A DNA stretch of 64,000 nt from Methanoculleus sp. SDB. Its GTDB lineage: Archaea; Halobacteriota; Methanomicrobia; Methanomicrobiales; Methanomicrobiaceae. The notes beneath the pieces are model-generated. The model did not search any database. It worked only from the letters and a program-made list of their open reading frames with translations, and was not told the DNA's origin. The number at the start of each line of letters is the position of its first letter. The stretch's first letter is position 1. This document shows positions 7,522 through 16,388 of the stretch, one piece after another. The stretch spans positions 1 to 64,000 of the forward strand of contig LKUD01000047.1 in NCBI GenBank assembly GCA_001412355.1, written 5' to 3'. The position numbers and the translations under genes were made by a program.

Positions 7522-10221
7522 TCATCCCGACACGACTGATCCGATCTCGTCGATATACCGCTGGTACAGGCCGAGATCGCCTCCGGCGAGCGCCCGCTGC
7601 GCCCTGTCATAGAGCTCGGCAATCTTCGCGAGTTTTTCCGCATCGCCCGCCGTGATCGGCGGAGTGGTTTCTTCACCCGTGCCGGTGCCTGCTCCTTCCC
7701 CGAAAATGACATCCAGGGCATCGGCGAGAGTTTCCTGCATCGTCAGGCGGTCGTTGTATGCGACAATTACACGCTGGAGCTGGGGCAGCGTGCCCTTCTC
7801 GGTCGCCTCGAGGTACAGTGGTTCCACGTAGATGATCGAATTCTCTATCGGGATAATGAGCGTGTTCCCCCGCAGAACGGACGATCCCGACTGGGACCAG
7901 AGCGTTATGTCCTGCGAAATCTCGGTATCCTGATCAATCCTCGCTTCGATCTGCATGGGCCCGTACGTCAGCTCCTGCTTGGAAAACTGGTATACGATCA
8001 GCTCCCCGTAGTGGGTGGGGTCCGAGCGTGCGGCCATCCAGCCGATCATGTTCTCCTTGCCGCGGGGGGTGAACGGGAGCATCAGGATGAATTCCTCTGT
8101 TTGCTCCCCGGGAAGCTTCATGATGATATAGTACGGCTCCATGGGCTGGCGGGAACCGCGGTAGACCTCATCGGGAAACACCCATTGGTCTTCCCTGTTG
8201 TAGAAAACCCGCGGGTCATTCATATGGTAAGTCGCGTAGAGAAAGGCCTGGATCTCGAATATGCCCTGCGGATATCTGATGTGTTCCCGCAGTTCCCCGG
8301 GCATCTCGTCAAAGTCCCTGAAGAGTTCGGGGAACATCTTCCGGTACGTCCGTGTCAGAGGATCGCCGGGTTCGACGACATAGTACGTGACATCCCCGTT
8401 GTAGGCATCGATGACCACCTTGACACTGTTCCTGATATAATTCAGCGGCCGGGCACTGATGGACTGCACCTGCACCGGTTCGGAATAGGGGTATCTGTCC
8501 GAGGTGACATAGGCGTCGAGTATCCAGAAGAGCCTGTTGTCGGCGATGACAATGTAGGGGTCGGGATCGTACGACATGAAGGGCGCGATGGTTCGGACCC
8601 TGTCCTTTATGCTCCGGTGCAGGAGAATACGGCTGTCCGGTTCGAGTGAGCCCGAGACGAGAAGCTCGATCGATCCGAAACGGGATGCATAGACGAATTT
8701 ACGGATCACGTCGGAGAGGGCGACTCCTCCCGTCCCCTCGTAGGTGGTATAGATATTCCGCTCCCCGGCGGGATAGTCGAGTTCGTCAGTGCTCGTCCTG
8801 ATTACAGCGTAGTCCGTTGTGCTTTCACCGAAATAGATACGGGGCTCGTCCAGCCGGATGTAATCAGATGTGGGGGGGATATCCTTGAGGTAGAAGCTCG
8901 GGAGACCGCCTGCCGATACGATATCGACGGGATTCATGACCGCCCCGTAGCCGTGAGTGTAGACAAGGTGCCTGTTAACCCACGTCTGCGCCTGCACAGG
9001 CAGGTTTCTGCTGTCCATCTCCCGTGGCGATATCAGCACCTCCTTGTACATGCCGTCCAGCATATAGCGGTCCACATCGACGTCATTGAATGTGTAATAC
9101 GTCCGGAAGAGCTGCAGCTGTTCGTATGTCGTTTTCAGAGGTCTCCAGTCCCACAGCCTTATATTTCCGACGGTTGCGTTGTTGGCGCGGATATCATCTG
9201 CCGTGAGGGAGTAGTTAACGGGGAAAATTCGTTCACGGGCCTCATCAAGCCCGTATGCCGCCAGTGTGTTCCGGATATTGTAGTCGAGGTACGGTCTTTC
9301 AAGATTCGATTCGTCAGGTTCGACCACGAGGGCCTGCATGACACCGCTGGCGATGAGGCCTGCGATGGCGATCCCCATGAAGGCGAGGATTCCATATTTG
9401 ATAATATCCACGCGTTTGAATTTCTCGTTGACCAGAAACCCGATGCCGATGGCGAAGGCAACGAACGTGAGGATCGTAAGAACAGTAAGTGTCACATTTA
9501 CATCCGTATATCCCGCCCCGAATACCGCTCCGGAGGGTGAAAAGAGCAGATCAAAACGCGCCAGCCATAGCCGTTCGGCAAGCGCGGCGAAGATGAGGAA
9601 CAGCAGGATGTTTAAGTGGGGAAGGAACTGCTTTAAAAATCCCATCCAGTCGAACTCTTCAGCCGCATCCACGACAAAATAGGGAGTTCGGCCCTCGCGG
9701 ATCCTGATTTTCATCGCCTGAAGCAGGAATGACAGCGCCGACAGCAGTGTCGCGAATATGAACAGTCCGAGGAAAAAGCTGACAAGAAGGGAGTAAAATG
9801 GGAGGGAAAAGAGGTAAAATCCGACATCAAGGCTGAAAATGGGGTCGGGTGTGGAAAATGACGTCTGGTGAACGAATTTCAGGATTGTTTCCCACGATCC
9901 GGCGGCAGAAAGGGCCGCAAAAAAGCCCGCAATGCCGGCAATCAGGGCCACTTCCGTGAGCCGCGTTTTGGGCATGCTCCGGCCCCGTGCAGCGGTACGC
10001 GCCGCAAAAACGGCGTTTCCGTACGAGAAACCGAAAAATACGGTAAAGGCGATAAGCCCGATTATGATCGACGTGATAAGCACGGTTAAAAAAACACTCT
10101 CGTATCCGACGGCAGTAAACCAGAACCAGTCTCCGAGGAGCCGGACAATGGTCGTCAGGGAGAGAAGGGCTGCAACCAGGATGATGGCCGCGATATGGGA
10201 AGGTTTCAATGGTTTCACCAC
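7522..10221 (-). CDS. UPF0182 family membrane protein
   Basis: An 899-residue protein of the UPF0182 family (about the usual length of 900 or more). The first third holds about seven hydrophobic helices (for example HIAAIILVAALLSLTTIV, TVLITSIIIGLIAFTVFFGF and GILAFMGIAIAGLIASGVM); the remainder is a large soluble domain, probably outside the membrane, with family-like segments such as LWDWRPLKTTYEQLQ and YTHGYGAVMNPV. Its biochemical function is not known. I begin it at the GTG at 10221 (a second GTG follows at 10218); a TATA-like CTTTATA lies about 25 bases upstream, so the message may be nearly leaderless. It stands alone between the rhodanese remnant and a divergent UPF0216 gene. Confidence 0.9.
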   Translation of the reverse strand: MVKPLKPSHIAAIILVAALLSLTTIVRLLGDWFWFTAVGYESVFLTVLITSIIIGLIAFTVFFGFSYGNAVFAARTAARGRSMPKTRLTEVALIAGIAGFFAALSAAGSWETILKFVHQTSFSTPDPIFSLDVGFYLFSLPFYSLLVSFFLGLFIFATLLSALSFLLQAMKIRIREGRTPYFVVDAAEEFDWMGFLKQFLPHLNILLFLIFAALAERLWLARFDLLFSPSGAVFGAGYTDVNVTLTVLTILTFVAFAIGIGFLVNEKFKRVDIIKYGILAFMGIAIAGLIASGVMQALVVEPDESNLERPYLDYNIRNTLAAYGLDEARERIFPVNYSLTADDIRANNATVGNIRLWDWRPLKTTYEQLQLFRTYYTFNDVDVDRYMLDGMYKEVLISPREMDSRNLPVQAQTWVNRHLVYTHGYGAVMNPVDIVSAGGLPSFYLKDIPPTSDYIRLDEPRIYFGESTTDYAVIRTSTDELDYPAGERNIYTTYEGTGGVALSDVIRKFVYASRFGSIELLVSGSLEPDSRILLHRSIKDRVRTIAPFMSYDPDPYIVIADNRLFWILDAYVTSDRYPYSEPVQVQSISARPLNYIRNSVKVVIDAYNGDVTYYVVEPGDPLTRTYRKMFPELFRDFDEMPGELREHIRYPQGIFEIQAFLYATYHMNDPRVFYNREDQWVFPDEVYRGSRQPMEPYYIIMKLPGEQTEEFILMLPFTPRGKENMIGWMAARSDPTHYGELIVYQFSKQELTYGPMQIEARIDQDTEISQDITLWSQSGSSVLRGNTLIIPIENSIIYVEPLYLEATEKGTLPQLQRVIVAYNDRLTMQETLADALDVIFGEGAGTGTGEETTPPITAGDAEKLAKIAELYDRAQRALAGGDLGLYQRYIDEIGSVVSG

Positions 10222-10326
10222 GAGTATGAGATGAAACCCCCCTGTATAAAGGTATTGGCGTTCCCGTCACGGCGTTACCGGAATATCCGGGGGGTCAATC
10301 CCCCTCCGCACTGTAGCCCGGGTGAA

Positions 10327-10335
10327 GCATATATA
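10327..10335 (+). promoter_or_regulatory. TATA box of the UPF0216 gene
   Basis: CATATATAC lies 28-36 bases before the ATG at 10363, implying an almost leaderless transcript. Just upstream, GGGGG and CCCCC separated by six bases form a small hairpin. Confidence 0.5.
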
Positions 10336-10362
10336 CCAGGGTACCCCCAATTCCGGTACGTC

Positions 10363-10797
10363 ATGTCCCACGCACCGCGCCCCCATGACGAATCCGTGCT
10401 CCGGCGATGGATGAGCCGCGAGGCGAAGAAGATCAACGACGGGATTGTCGCCGACAGAAAGACCCTCTCCCGGCTGCTGGAAGAGGAGCGGCCGTACGCG
10501 ACGACGAAAGGGGGCGGGGAGTATCTCTTCGACAGGGCAATGCTCGGGATGCTTGCACAACGCCTCCCAATCCGCCTGCACAGGCATCTGCGCCTGCCGA
10601 TTCTCTTTATCTACGTCCCGGATGTCCGGGACAGCGTATACACGGCCGACGAGTATGCCGTGGCGGCGCTGCAGGAACTCGGTGAAATTTCAGGGATGCG
10701 GACGCCGGAAAAGGGCCGGCTCTGGGTTGCAAGGCCGATTGTCCACGCGATCATGCAGGCATACCCGACTGCCGTCCAGATTGCGATAGGTGCCTGA
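10363..10797 (+). CDS. UPF0216 family protein
   Basis: A 144-residue archaeal protein of the UPF0216 family. Typical features are REAKKINDGIVADRKTLSRLLEEERPYATTKGG near the N-terminus, a central RLHRHLRLPILFIYVPD segment, and the conserved Lys-Asn/Glu-rich pattern in between. The start ATG sits at the expected distance from the TATA box and needs no Shine-Dalgarno sequence. Function is unknown; the protein is soluble and widely conserved in euryarchaea. It is followed within about 110 bases by a lipoprotein gene and may be cotranscribed with it. Confidence 0.85.
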   Translation: MSHAPRPHDESVLRRWMSREAKKINDGIVADRKTLSRLLEEERPYATTKGGGEYLFDRAMLGMLAQRLPIRLHRHLRLPILFIYVPDVRDSVYTADEYAVAALQELGEISGMRTPEKGRLWVARPIVHAIMQAYPTAVQIAIGA

Positions 10798-10908
10798 GTG
10801 ACGGGAGGGCTGCATTGTGCGGTCTTCGGATTGGTGCGAGGGAGGCCGCAGTTTCAGACAGGTATTTTACCGGGCGCTGCCTATCCTGCCGTGGGACGGT
10901 TGGATTCC

Positions 10909-11586
10909 ATGATACCGGGAAGATATGTTCTGTATGTATGTCTTGTGCTCGTAGGCGCACTGCTTGCGTGTGGCTGTGCATCGGCGCCGGGAGAGGTGGT
11001 GACGGGCACGGTGGTCCATGTGGACATCGAGGGTGGATTTTACGGCATAATCGGGGTTGACGGTACGAAATATCTTCCGCTGAATCTTGATCCGGCTTTT
11101 GCGGTGGACGGCATGCGTGTGCGGTTTACGTACGTGCCTGAGGATCTGGCTACAATCCAGATGTGGGGCGCCCCGATCACTGTAACATGGATTGAAGAGG
11201 CGGCCGGGGAAGGTGCGCCGGAGAGCCTGTCGGACGGGACATGGGAGCTCGCGTCGCTCAGGAATGCAACGGGAACCGAAATCCGCGTGCTTGCCGGTAC
11301 GCGGATCACCGCGGAATTCGGTGAAGACGGAAGCATGGCGGGTTCGGGCGGGTGCAACCACTACGGAACGGAGTATGCCGCGGGAGGCGAAGGCCTGTCC
11401 GGGGACCTCAGCCTCGGTCCGGTGTACGCAACGGAGATGTACTGCATCTCGCCCGAAGGGGTGATGGAGCAGGAGAGTATCTATCTCGGAATGCTGTCCT
11501 CCGTCCGCACCTTCCGGATAGAGGGCGGCATCCTTCGGCTTTCCGATGGTGACGGGCGGATTCTTCTCATCTTCCTGAAGGTGTGA
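10909..11586 (+). CDS. META-domain lipoprotein (HslJ-like)
   Basis: A 225-residue exported protein. The N-terminus has a hydrophobic stretch ending in LLACGCAS, which fits a lipobox, so it is probably membrane-attached. Residues ~30-95 form a small beta-rich domain (VVTGTVVHVDIEGGFYGIIG), and residues ~100-225 are a META domain: GTWELASL, ITAEFGEDGSMAGSGGCNHYG, SLGPVYATEMYC and the ending LRLSDGDGRILLIFLK. In bacteria META proteins such as HslJ occur in the envelope with poorly defined stress roles. The ATG at 10909 gives a normal signal peptide; the open frame extends further upstream without support. It converges on the histidine kinase with only 30 bases between them. Confidence 0.85.
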   Translation: MIPGRYVLYVCLVLVGALLACGCASAPGEVVTGTVVHVDIEGGFYGIIGVDGTKYLPLNLDPAFAVDGMRVRFTYVPEDLATIQMWGAPITVTWIEEAAGEGAPESLSDGTWELASLRNATGTEIRVLAGTRITAEFGEDGSMAGSGGCNHYGTEYAAGGEGLSGDLSLGPVYATEMYCISPEGVMEQESIYLGMLSSVRTFRIEGGILRLSDGDGRILLIFLKV

Positions 11587-11616
11587 TGCGGTGTCGCGGA
11601 TCCGGACAATTTCCTG

Positions 11617-14196
11617 TTACGGGGTTTTCCGTCTGAACTCTCCGGCCGGCACCCGTATGGAAAAGCATGCCCCTGATTGCGGTGTGCCGGTCTCCCGGAT
11701 TGTCAGCCCCGTGATTGACAGGATTTCCCGTGCAAGGAAAAGTCCGTATCCCGTGTTTTTACCATAGCCGCGACTAAAAACGCGCTCCTTTTCAGAAGCA
11801 GGGATGCCAATGCCGTCATCGGCGACCATGATAATGAGGCCGTTCTGATCCGGGCTGGCGCTGACCGTTATGGTTGTCAGCGTCTCGCCGTACCGGAGAG
11901 CATTTTCCAGAAGGTTGTAAAAGACCTTCTCGACAAGAGGATCTGCAAAGACTGCAATCCCTTCGACGTCGATCGTCAGGGCAACACTGCCCATCGGGAG
12001 CATCGATCCGGCAGTACGGACCAGTTCTTCGACGGAGAACCATCGCGGCGACTGTGCGCCGATATCCTGGTACTCACGGGTGAAATCGATCTGTCGCCGG
12101 ATAGTCTCGGTCGCCATCTCCAGTTTGGAGATCAGGGAACGCATGTCCGCGGTGACTGTTTTCTCTTTACCCAGTGCAAGGAAACCCTGCAGAACCGTAA
12201 TCTGGTTGAGAATATCATGGCGGGTGACGCTGTTCATCAGGTTGAGGCGTTCGTTCGCCCTTTTGAGCGCCATTTCCGCCTTTTTTATTTCACTGATGTC
12301 GATGACGAATCCCCGCAGTCCGATCGTCTTTCCGTCTTTGATGATTGGTGCGGAGGAGATCATGACCGGAAACGTCGTTCCGTTCCTTCTCTGGGCAGTG
12401 TATTGCGAACCCCGGTGCCTGCCTTCTTTCAGTATCCGCCCGATATTTACCCGTGCGCGGTCCCTGTCTTCCGGTATCAGTGCTTCGAGAATGTTTATGC
12501 CGCGCCTGTAATCCTCCGCCGTGAAGCCGAATGACGGAAAAGTCTGCCTGTTGACATACGTCAGGTTTCCGCTGGTATCTGCTTCGAATATCGTTTGAGG
12601 CAGCATCTCTGCCAGATCCTTGAACCGCTGCTCACTAGCCCGCAATGCTGCCGCCGCCTTGTTCTGTTCGGTAATATCCATGGCAACAGAACTCTGGGCA
12701 GAGTCAGGGGAGGCCGGATCAATGAGCGTCGACTGAAGGAGTATATCGACGATGGAGCCGTCTTTCCGCCGCCAGTGCGTTTCCACGCTTCCCGTGCCGC
12801 CCGTACTGATGCCGTCTGCAATCGCTTTGACGACGGCTGCGTATTCGGCGTCATCGTCATAAAGTATCCGCGTCTTCTGTTGAGTGAGTTCCCCGGGTGC
12901 GTAGCCCGTCATTTCGCAGAACGTGTCATTCACCTCAAGGATGGTGCCCCTCGCGATCATAGCGATTCCCACGGGAGAAACTGCGAAAATGGACCGCAGC
13001 ACCGCCTCCCGCTCTCGCAGAAGCGCTTCGGCCTCCCTCCGCTCCGTGATATCGAAAAGCAGATTCAGAGTGGCCGGTTTCCCCTCCCACGAGAACATGA
13101 TGACATTGATCTCTATAGAGCGCACCGAGCCGGTGCGGTCGATGATACGGAAGGTGTAGGTGCTCGGCAGCGTTTTTCCGGCAAGGCGCTGTTCATGCCG
13201 CTCGAGCACCATCGAGCGGTCGTCCGGATGAATCAGCTGCTCCATCTGCATACCGGCAACCGATTCCGGCGTGAGGCCGAATATCTCGAGGCCGAACGGG
13301 TTCATAAATCTGATTTTGCCCTCCTGGGCGACAACGATGGCGATTCTGGCATGGTCGACAAGCTGACGGTATTTAGCCTCGCCCTCCCGCAGAATTGTCT
13401 GAAGCCGGTTTTCGGAGATGTCCCTGATAGATTCGATAGCGCCTCCGGGATTGCCGTTGTCATCGACCAGCCGGGCAGCCTTTACCCAGAGAATCCTCTC
13501 CTTTCCGCCTGGCCGGGATATTATGGTTTCTGCTTCGATACCATTCCCGTTATGCCTAATCTCATCATACAGTGCGATTCCTTCTTCGGGCCTGGTGACC
13601 ATGTCGATGAGAACCGGGCGGCGGGTTCCATAAAAGGGAAGGGCATATTCAAAATCGCCCTTCCCGATCATCTCTTCGGAAAGGATGCCCGTCATCGTCT
13701 CCATGGCGCGGTTCCATGCAACAACTCTGCCGTCGGTATCGATGGCGAATGTGGCATCCGGCAGGTGTTCGATGATGGTGCGGAGCAGATTCCCGCTCTG
13801 CGGCAGGGATCGCCCGGTATGACAGCCGTTCACAAGCTGCCTGATGGAGTTGCGGAGTTCGGCAAATAGTGCTCCCGGTTCTCCGCCTTTCCTGAGATAG
13901 AAATCGACACCGGCGTTCAGCGCATCGATGACGATGCCCTCCTGCCCTCCGCCGGTGACGATGATGAACGGGATCTCACTCCCCCGCTCCCGTACCGTGC
14001 GAAACAGCTCGATGCCGTTCATGCCGGGCAGGCAGAAACCGGAGACCATGACATCCGGTTTCCCCCCCGGGAAAAGACGCAGTGCCTCCTCGCCGGAAAA
14101 CGCCGTCACAAGCCTGATGTCGGGATCCCTTCCAAGATACCGGCGTGCGTCATCAAGCAGGGATGAATCACCGTCGACCATGAGCACGGTTATCAT
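11617..14196 (-). CDS. receiver / multi-PAS hybrid histidine kinase with degenerate receiver
   Basis: A cytoplasmic signal-transduction protein of about 859 residues with no membrane segment. Order: a response-receiver domain (1-120), four PAS domains with PAC tails (about 150-640), a dimerisation/phosphoacceptor helix with SVTRHDILNQITVLQGFL (His of RHD), and an HATPase domain with ENALRYG, ADDGIGIP and GYGLFLAREIL. The phosphoacceptor Asp of the receiver is replaced: the usual VSD is VSG (Gly53), although the acidic pocket (D8, D10) and the Lys are kept. So the receiver is unlikely to be phosphorylated normally. Start taken at ATG 14196 because MITVLMVDGD matches receiver N-termini; ATG 14214, near a TATA-like CTTTTATT, is an alternative. 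The signal and target are unknown. Confidence 0.9.
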   Translation of the reverse strand: MITVLMVDGDSSLLDDARRYLGRDPDIRLVTAFSGEEALRLFPGGKPDVMVSGFCLPGMNGIELFRTVRERGSEIPFIIVTGGGQEGIVIDALNAGVDFYLRKGGEPGALFAELRNSIRQLVNGCHTGRSLPQSGNLLRTIIEHLPDATFAIDTDGRVVAWNRAMETMTGILSEEMIGKGDFEYALPFYGTRRPVLIDMVTRPEEGIALYDEIRHNGNGIEAETIISRPGGKERILWVKAARLVDDNGNPGGAIESIRDISENRLQTILREGEAKYRQLVDHARIAIVVAQEGKIRFMNPFGLEIFGLTPESVAGMQMEQLIHPDDRSMVLERHEQRLAGKTLPSTYTFRIIDRTGSVRSIEINVIMFSWEGKPATLNLLFDITERREAEALLREREAVLRSIFAVSPVGIAMIARGTILEVNDTFCEMTGYAPGELTQQKTRILYDDDAEYAAVVKAIADGISTGGTGSVETHWRRKDGSIVDILLQSTLIDPASPDSAQSSVAMDITEQNKAAAALRASEQRFKDLAEMLPQTIFEADTSGNLTYVNRQTFPSFGFTAEDYRRGINILEALIPEDRDRARVNIGRILKEGRHRGSQYTAQRRNGTTFPVMISSAPIIKDGKTIGLRGFVIDISEIKKAEMALKRANERLNLMNSVTRHDILNQITVLQGFLALGKEKTVTADMRSLISKLEMATETIRRQIDFTREYQDIGAQSPRWFSVEELVRTAGSMLPMGSVALTIDVEGIAVFADPLVEKVFYNLLENALRYGETLTTITVSASPDQNGLIIMVADDGIGIPASEKERVFSRGYGKNTGYGLFLAREILSITGLTIRETGTPQSGACFSIRVPAGEFRRKTP

Positions 14197-14274
14197 GAGG
14201 ATCCCGTGTGCCATATTGTACGGCAGGAAAAATAAAAGTGTATCATGGATCAAAATCCCGTGTCCCGTTCGTCG

Positions 14275-14856
14275 TCAGCGTGAGAAGGCGCCCTGCGCAC
14301 CAGCCAGCCGGAGGAAGCGTTCGACCACCCAGTCGTTGCGTACTTCCGGGTGAAACATAACCCCGTATACGGGGCGGGAAGGGTGGCGGACAGCCTGGAT
14401 GCAGCAGTCCGAATCGGCAAGGACGGTGAGAATGCCGGGAGAGTCGACTGCGGACCCGTGCACTTCATAGGCAGGGATTGTGCGGGGCTCTCCCAGCAGG
14501 CTGTCAGCCGCCACAATACGGATGTCGGTCATGCCGATCTCGCACCGGGAGGTGATAGTCCCGCCGAAACTGCGGACGATCATCTGCATGCCGGCGCAGA
14601 TGCCTAGCACAGGGCAGGGACAGCCGGGAATCCATGAAAATGCATCTTCGTCGTTCAGGTAATTCGTGTCGGCGAGTGCCGTTCCGCAGAGAATCACCGC
14701 ATCGGCGCGAGCGATCTGTTCCGGGGTTGTGATCCGTGTATAATGAAGCACCCGCACCGAGTGCCCTGCGCCGGTGACAATCCGCGCGATTGGGTCGACG
14801 AATTCGGATTGGCTTAAGGAATCCTGTTTATAGCAGAGATCCACCAGCAGAATCAT
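14275..14856 (-). CDS. class I glutamine amidotransferase
   Basis: A 193-residue single-domain class I (triad) amidotransferase. The nucleophile Cys is in LGICAGMQM and the catalytic His and Glu in VMFHPEVRN, with VHG before them, so it should hydrolyse glutamine to ammonia or act as a gamma-glutamyl hydrolase. It starts with ATGA overlap on the stop of the upstream Dph6-like gene, and is the last gene of a three-gene overlapping set. No synthetase domain is fused, so ammonia would have to go to a partner, most plausibly the adjacent ATP pyrophosphatase. It is not GuaA-N by context, and the acceptor is unknown. Confidence 0.85.
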   Translation of the reverse strand: MILLVDLCYKQDSLSQSEFVDPIARIVTGAGHSVRVLHYTRITTPEQIARADAVILCGTALADTNYLNDEDAFSWIPGCPCPVLGICAGMQMIVRSFGGTITSRCEIGMTDIRIVAADSLLGEPRTIPAYEVHGSAVDSPGILTVLADSDCCIQAVRHPSRPVYGVMFHPEVRNDWVVERFLRLAGAQGAFSR

Positions 14857-15533
14857 TTCCTTACCACCCGTGCCTCGTCGATCAGGTACCGGCCGTGGTG
14901 GTTGCGGTAGGTCGTATGTGATCGCGAGACATCGATGCGCGAATGGAAAAACGGTGCGTCAAGAACGAATGTCTCCAGTTCGCCCCCTTCTCCGGTCAGC
15001 GTGATTCGCCACCTGCCGGCGATGGATTTCAGTTCACGAAGCATTTCCCTGTCGATTGTGCGGCCCAGCCATGTCTCGTCGAAGGGCGCTGAGAAGACAC
15101 CGGCAATAATCACCTCAAATCCCGCTCCGATCAGCTCTTCCATGTAGGACTCCTGGTCGGCGTGCCAGAGGGGATTGAAGCACCAGAGGCCGAGCTCATG
15201 GCAGATCCGCTGGATTCGAGTCGCCTGGTAGACGGAGAGGATCGCGCCGGTCACAATCCCCTCTATGCCGTAGAGCTCCGCTGCATGGCGGATCGCTGTT
15301 GTGAGATCTCCCAGTTCGGTCTCCTCCTCGCCTGCAGTTTCCACCTCCACGAGGGGGAGTCCCGCCGCTTGAGCCTGTAGTGCGGTTCTGCGGATGTTCG
15401 GGGTGTGGAACATGTAGCTCTCGTCGTTTCGCGAGATGATCGTGATCAGGCAGACGACCTCCTCCTTCTGCATCGCCTTCCAGCATGCAAACAACGAATC
15501 CTTTCCTCCGGAACACAGGACACCGAGTTTCAT
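14853..15533 (-). CDS. dph6: Dph6-like diphthine-ammonia ligase / N-type ATP pyrophosphatase
   Basis: A protein of about 226 residues of the adenine-nucleotide alpha-hydrolase fold. The N-terminal PP-loop is LCSGGKDSLFACWKA; downstream are ISRNDESYMFH, the family segment EGIVTGAILSVYQATRIQRIC, and the C-terminal LTGEGGELETFVLDAPFF, the hallmark of the Dph6/MJ0570 family. In eukaryotes and archaea this enzyme completes diphthamide on elongation factor 2, using ATP and ammonium. I use ATG 15533 (MKLGVLCSGGKDS); ATG 15539 or the overlapping GTG at 15563 are possible. It sits between two amidotransferase genes with overlapping ends, which suggests they supply ammonia. More distant amidating roles are also possible. 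Confidence 0.85.
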   Translation of the reverse strand: MKLGVLCSGGKDSLFACWKAMQKEEVVCLITIISRNDESYMFHTPNIRRTALQAQAAGLPLVEVETAGEEETELGDLTTAIRHAAELYGIEGIVTGAILSVYQATRIQRICHELGLWCFNPLWHADQESYMEELIGAGFEVIIAGVFSAPFDETWLGRTIDREMLRELKSIAGRWRITLTGEGGELETFVLDAPFFHSRIDVSRSHTTYRNHHGRYLIDEARVVRK

Positions 15534-15559
15534 GTGCATATTTTCCTTTGGCACGGGGG

Positions 15560-16288
15560 TCACCGTCCCTGAGCCTGGTGTGTCCTCTCCCGGGCGATGG
15601 CGATAAAGTTTTTCAGGATAATCCGGGCATGGCGGGCATATTCCTCTTCGTATTGTGTAAAATCGGCGATCAGCCTGTCACGATCCAGCGCCGAGAGATC
15701 CGGATCCTCGTCCGCCCAGCGTACAATCATGCCGTGTGTCATTTCGAGATGCCCCTGGATGCCGTATGCGTATGTGCCTGCTTTTATCAGCTGAATCCTG
15801 CAGAGGTCACCGGTTGCAAGGACGGTGATGCCCCGGGCCGGTACAATCGTATCACCGTGGAGCTGGAACACGGGAATTGATGTGGGAAGGCCGTCACAGA
15901 GCGGATCCCTCCCGCCGTCGGCTGTCAGTGTGAAGCAGAAGAGTCTTCCCACGCGATCGCGCACCCCGATCTCGGGATACGGGCTTTTCGCCACCTTTCC
16001 TCCGGCGGTCAGTCCGAGAACCTGCATGCCGAGGCAGATCCCGAAGAACGGGATTCCTTCCCGGAGAATGCCTGCGACAGCCTCCCGTTCCCGCCGCATT
16101 TTTGCCGTATCATCGGTGGCACTGTCCGATCCGCCGAGGAGGAATACCATATCGTACGTTTCCGGGGCGGGGAACGGATCTCCGGCATCGAGATCGATCA
16201 CATCCCATGCTATCCCTGCGTCCGTGAGCACGCTTTCGATGAGGCCCCCTCCTTCCCGGATTGCATTCTTGATGATGACGGCTCTCAC
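15560..16288 (-). CDS. class I glutamine amidotransferase (GMP synthase subunit-like)
   Basis: A 242-residue amidotransferase: VFLLGGSDSA precedes the nucleophile segment FFGICLGMQVLGLTAGG, and the His is in YGIQGHLEMTHGM, where the usual HPE is HLE. VFQLHGDTI in the middle fits the GMP-synthase-amidotransferase-like group. The start is a GTG at 16288; no strong ribosome site is seen. It is the first gene of a leftward operon with the Dph6-like and second amidotransferase genes, each overlapping the next by a few bases. It probably deaminates glutamine, or a related gamma-glutamyl compound, for a partner enzyme. Confidence 0.85.
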   Translation of the reverse strand: MRAVIIKNAIREGGGLIESVLTDAGIAWDVIDLDAGDPFPAPETYDMVFLLGGSDSATDDTAKMRREREAVAGILREGIPFFGICLGMQVLGLTAGGKVAKSPYPEIGVRDRVGRLFCFTLTADGGRDPLCDGLPTSIPVFQLHGDTIVPARGITVLATGDLCRIQLIKAGTYAYGIQGHLEMTHGMIVRWADEDPDLSALDRDRLIADFTQYEEEYARHARIILKNFIAIARERTHQAQGR

Positions 16289-16388
16289 AGGGATGAGAGT
16301 AGGGTGCGGATCGGCATTGAATTTTGCCTCGCTTCCGGGAGTTTTTTGCCGGATTCCTTAAATGATGGTGCGCCCTATCCCCTGATCG

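Noticed and set aside
12595-13869. A 424-residue open frame opposite the PAS kinase
   Set aside because: Antisense to conserved PAS and receiver motifs, with no ribosome site and no recognisable domain.
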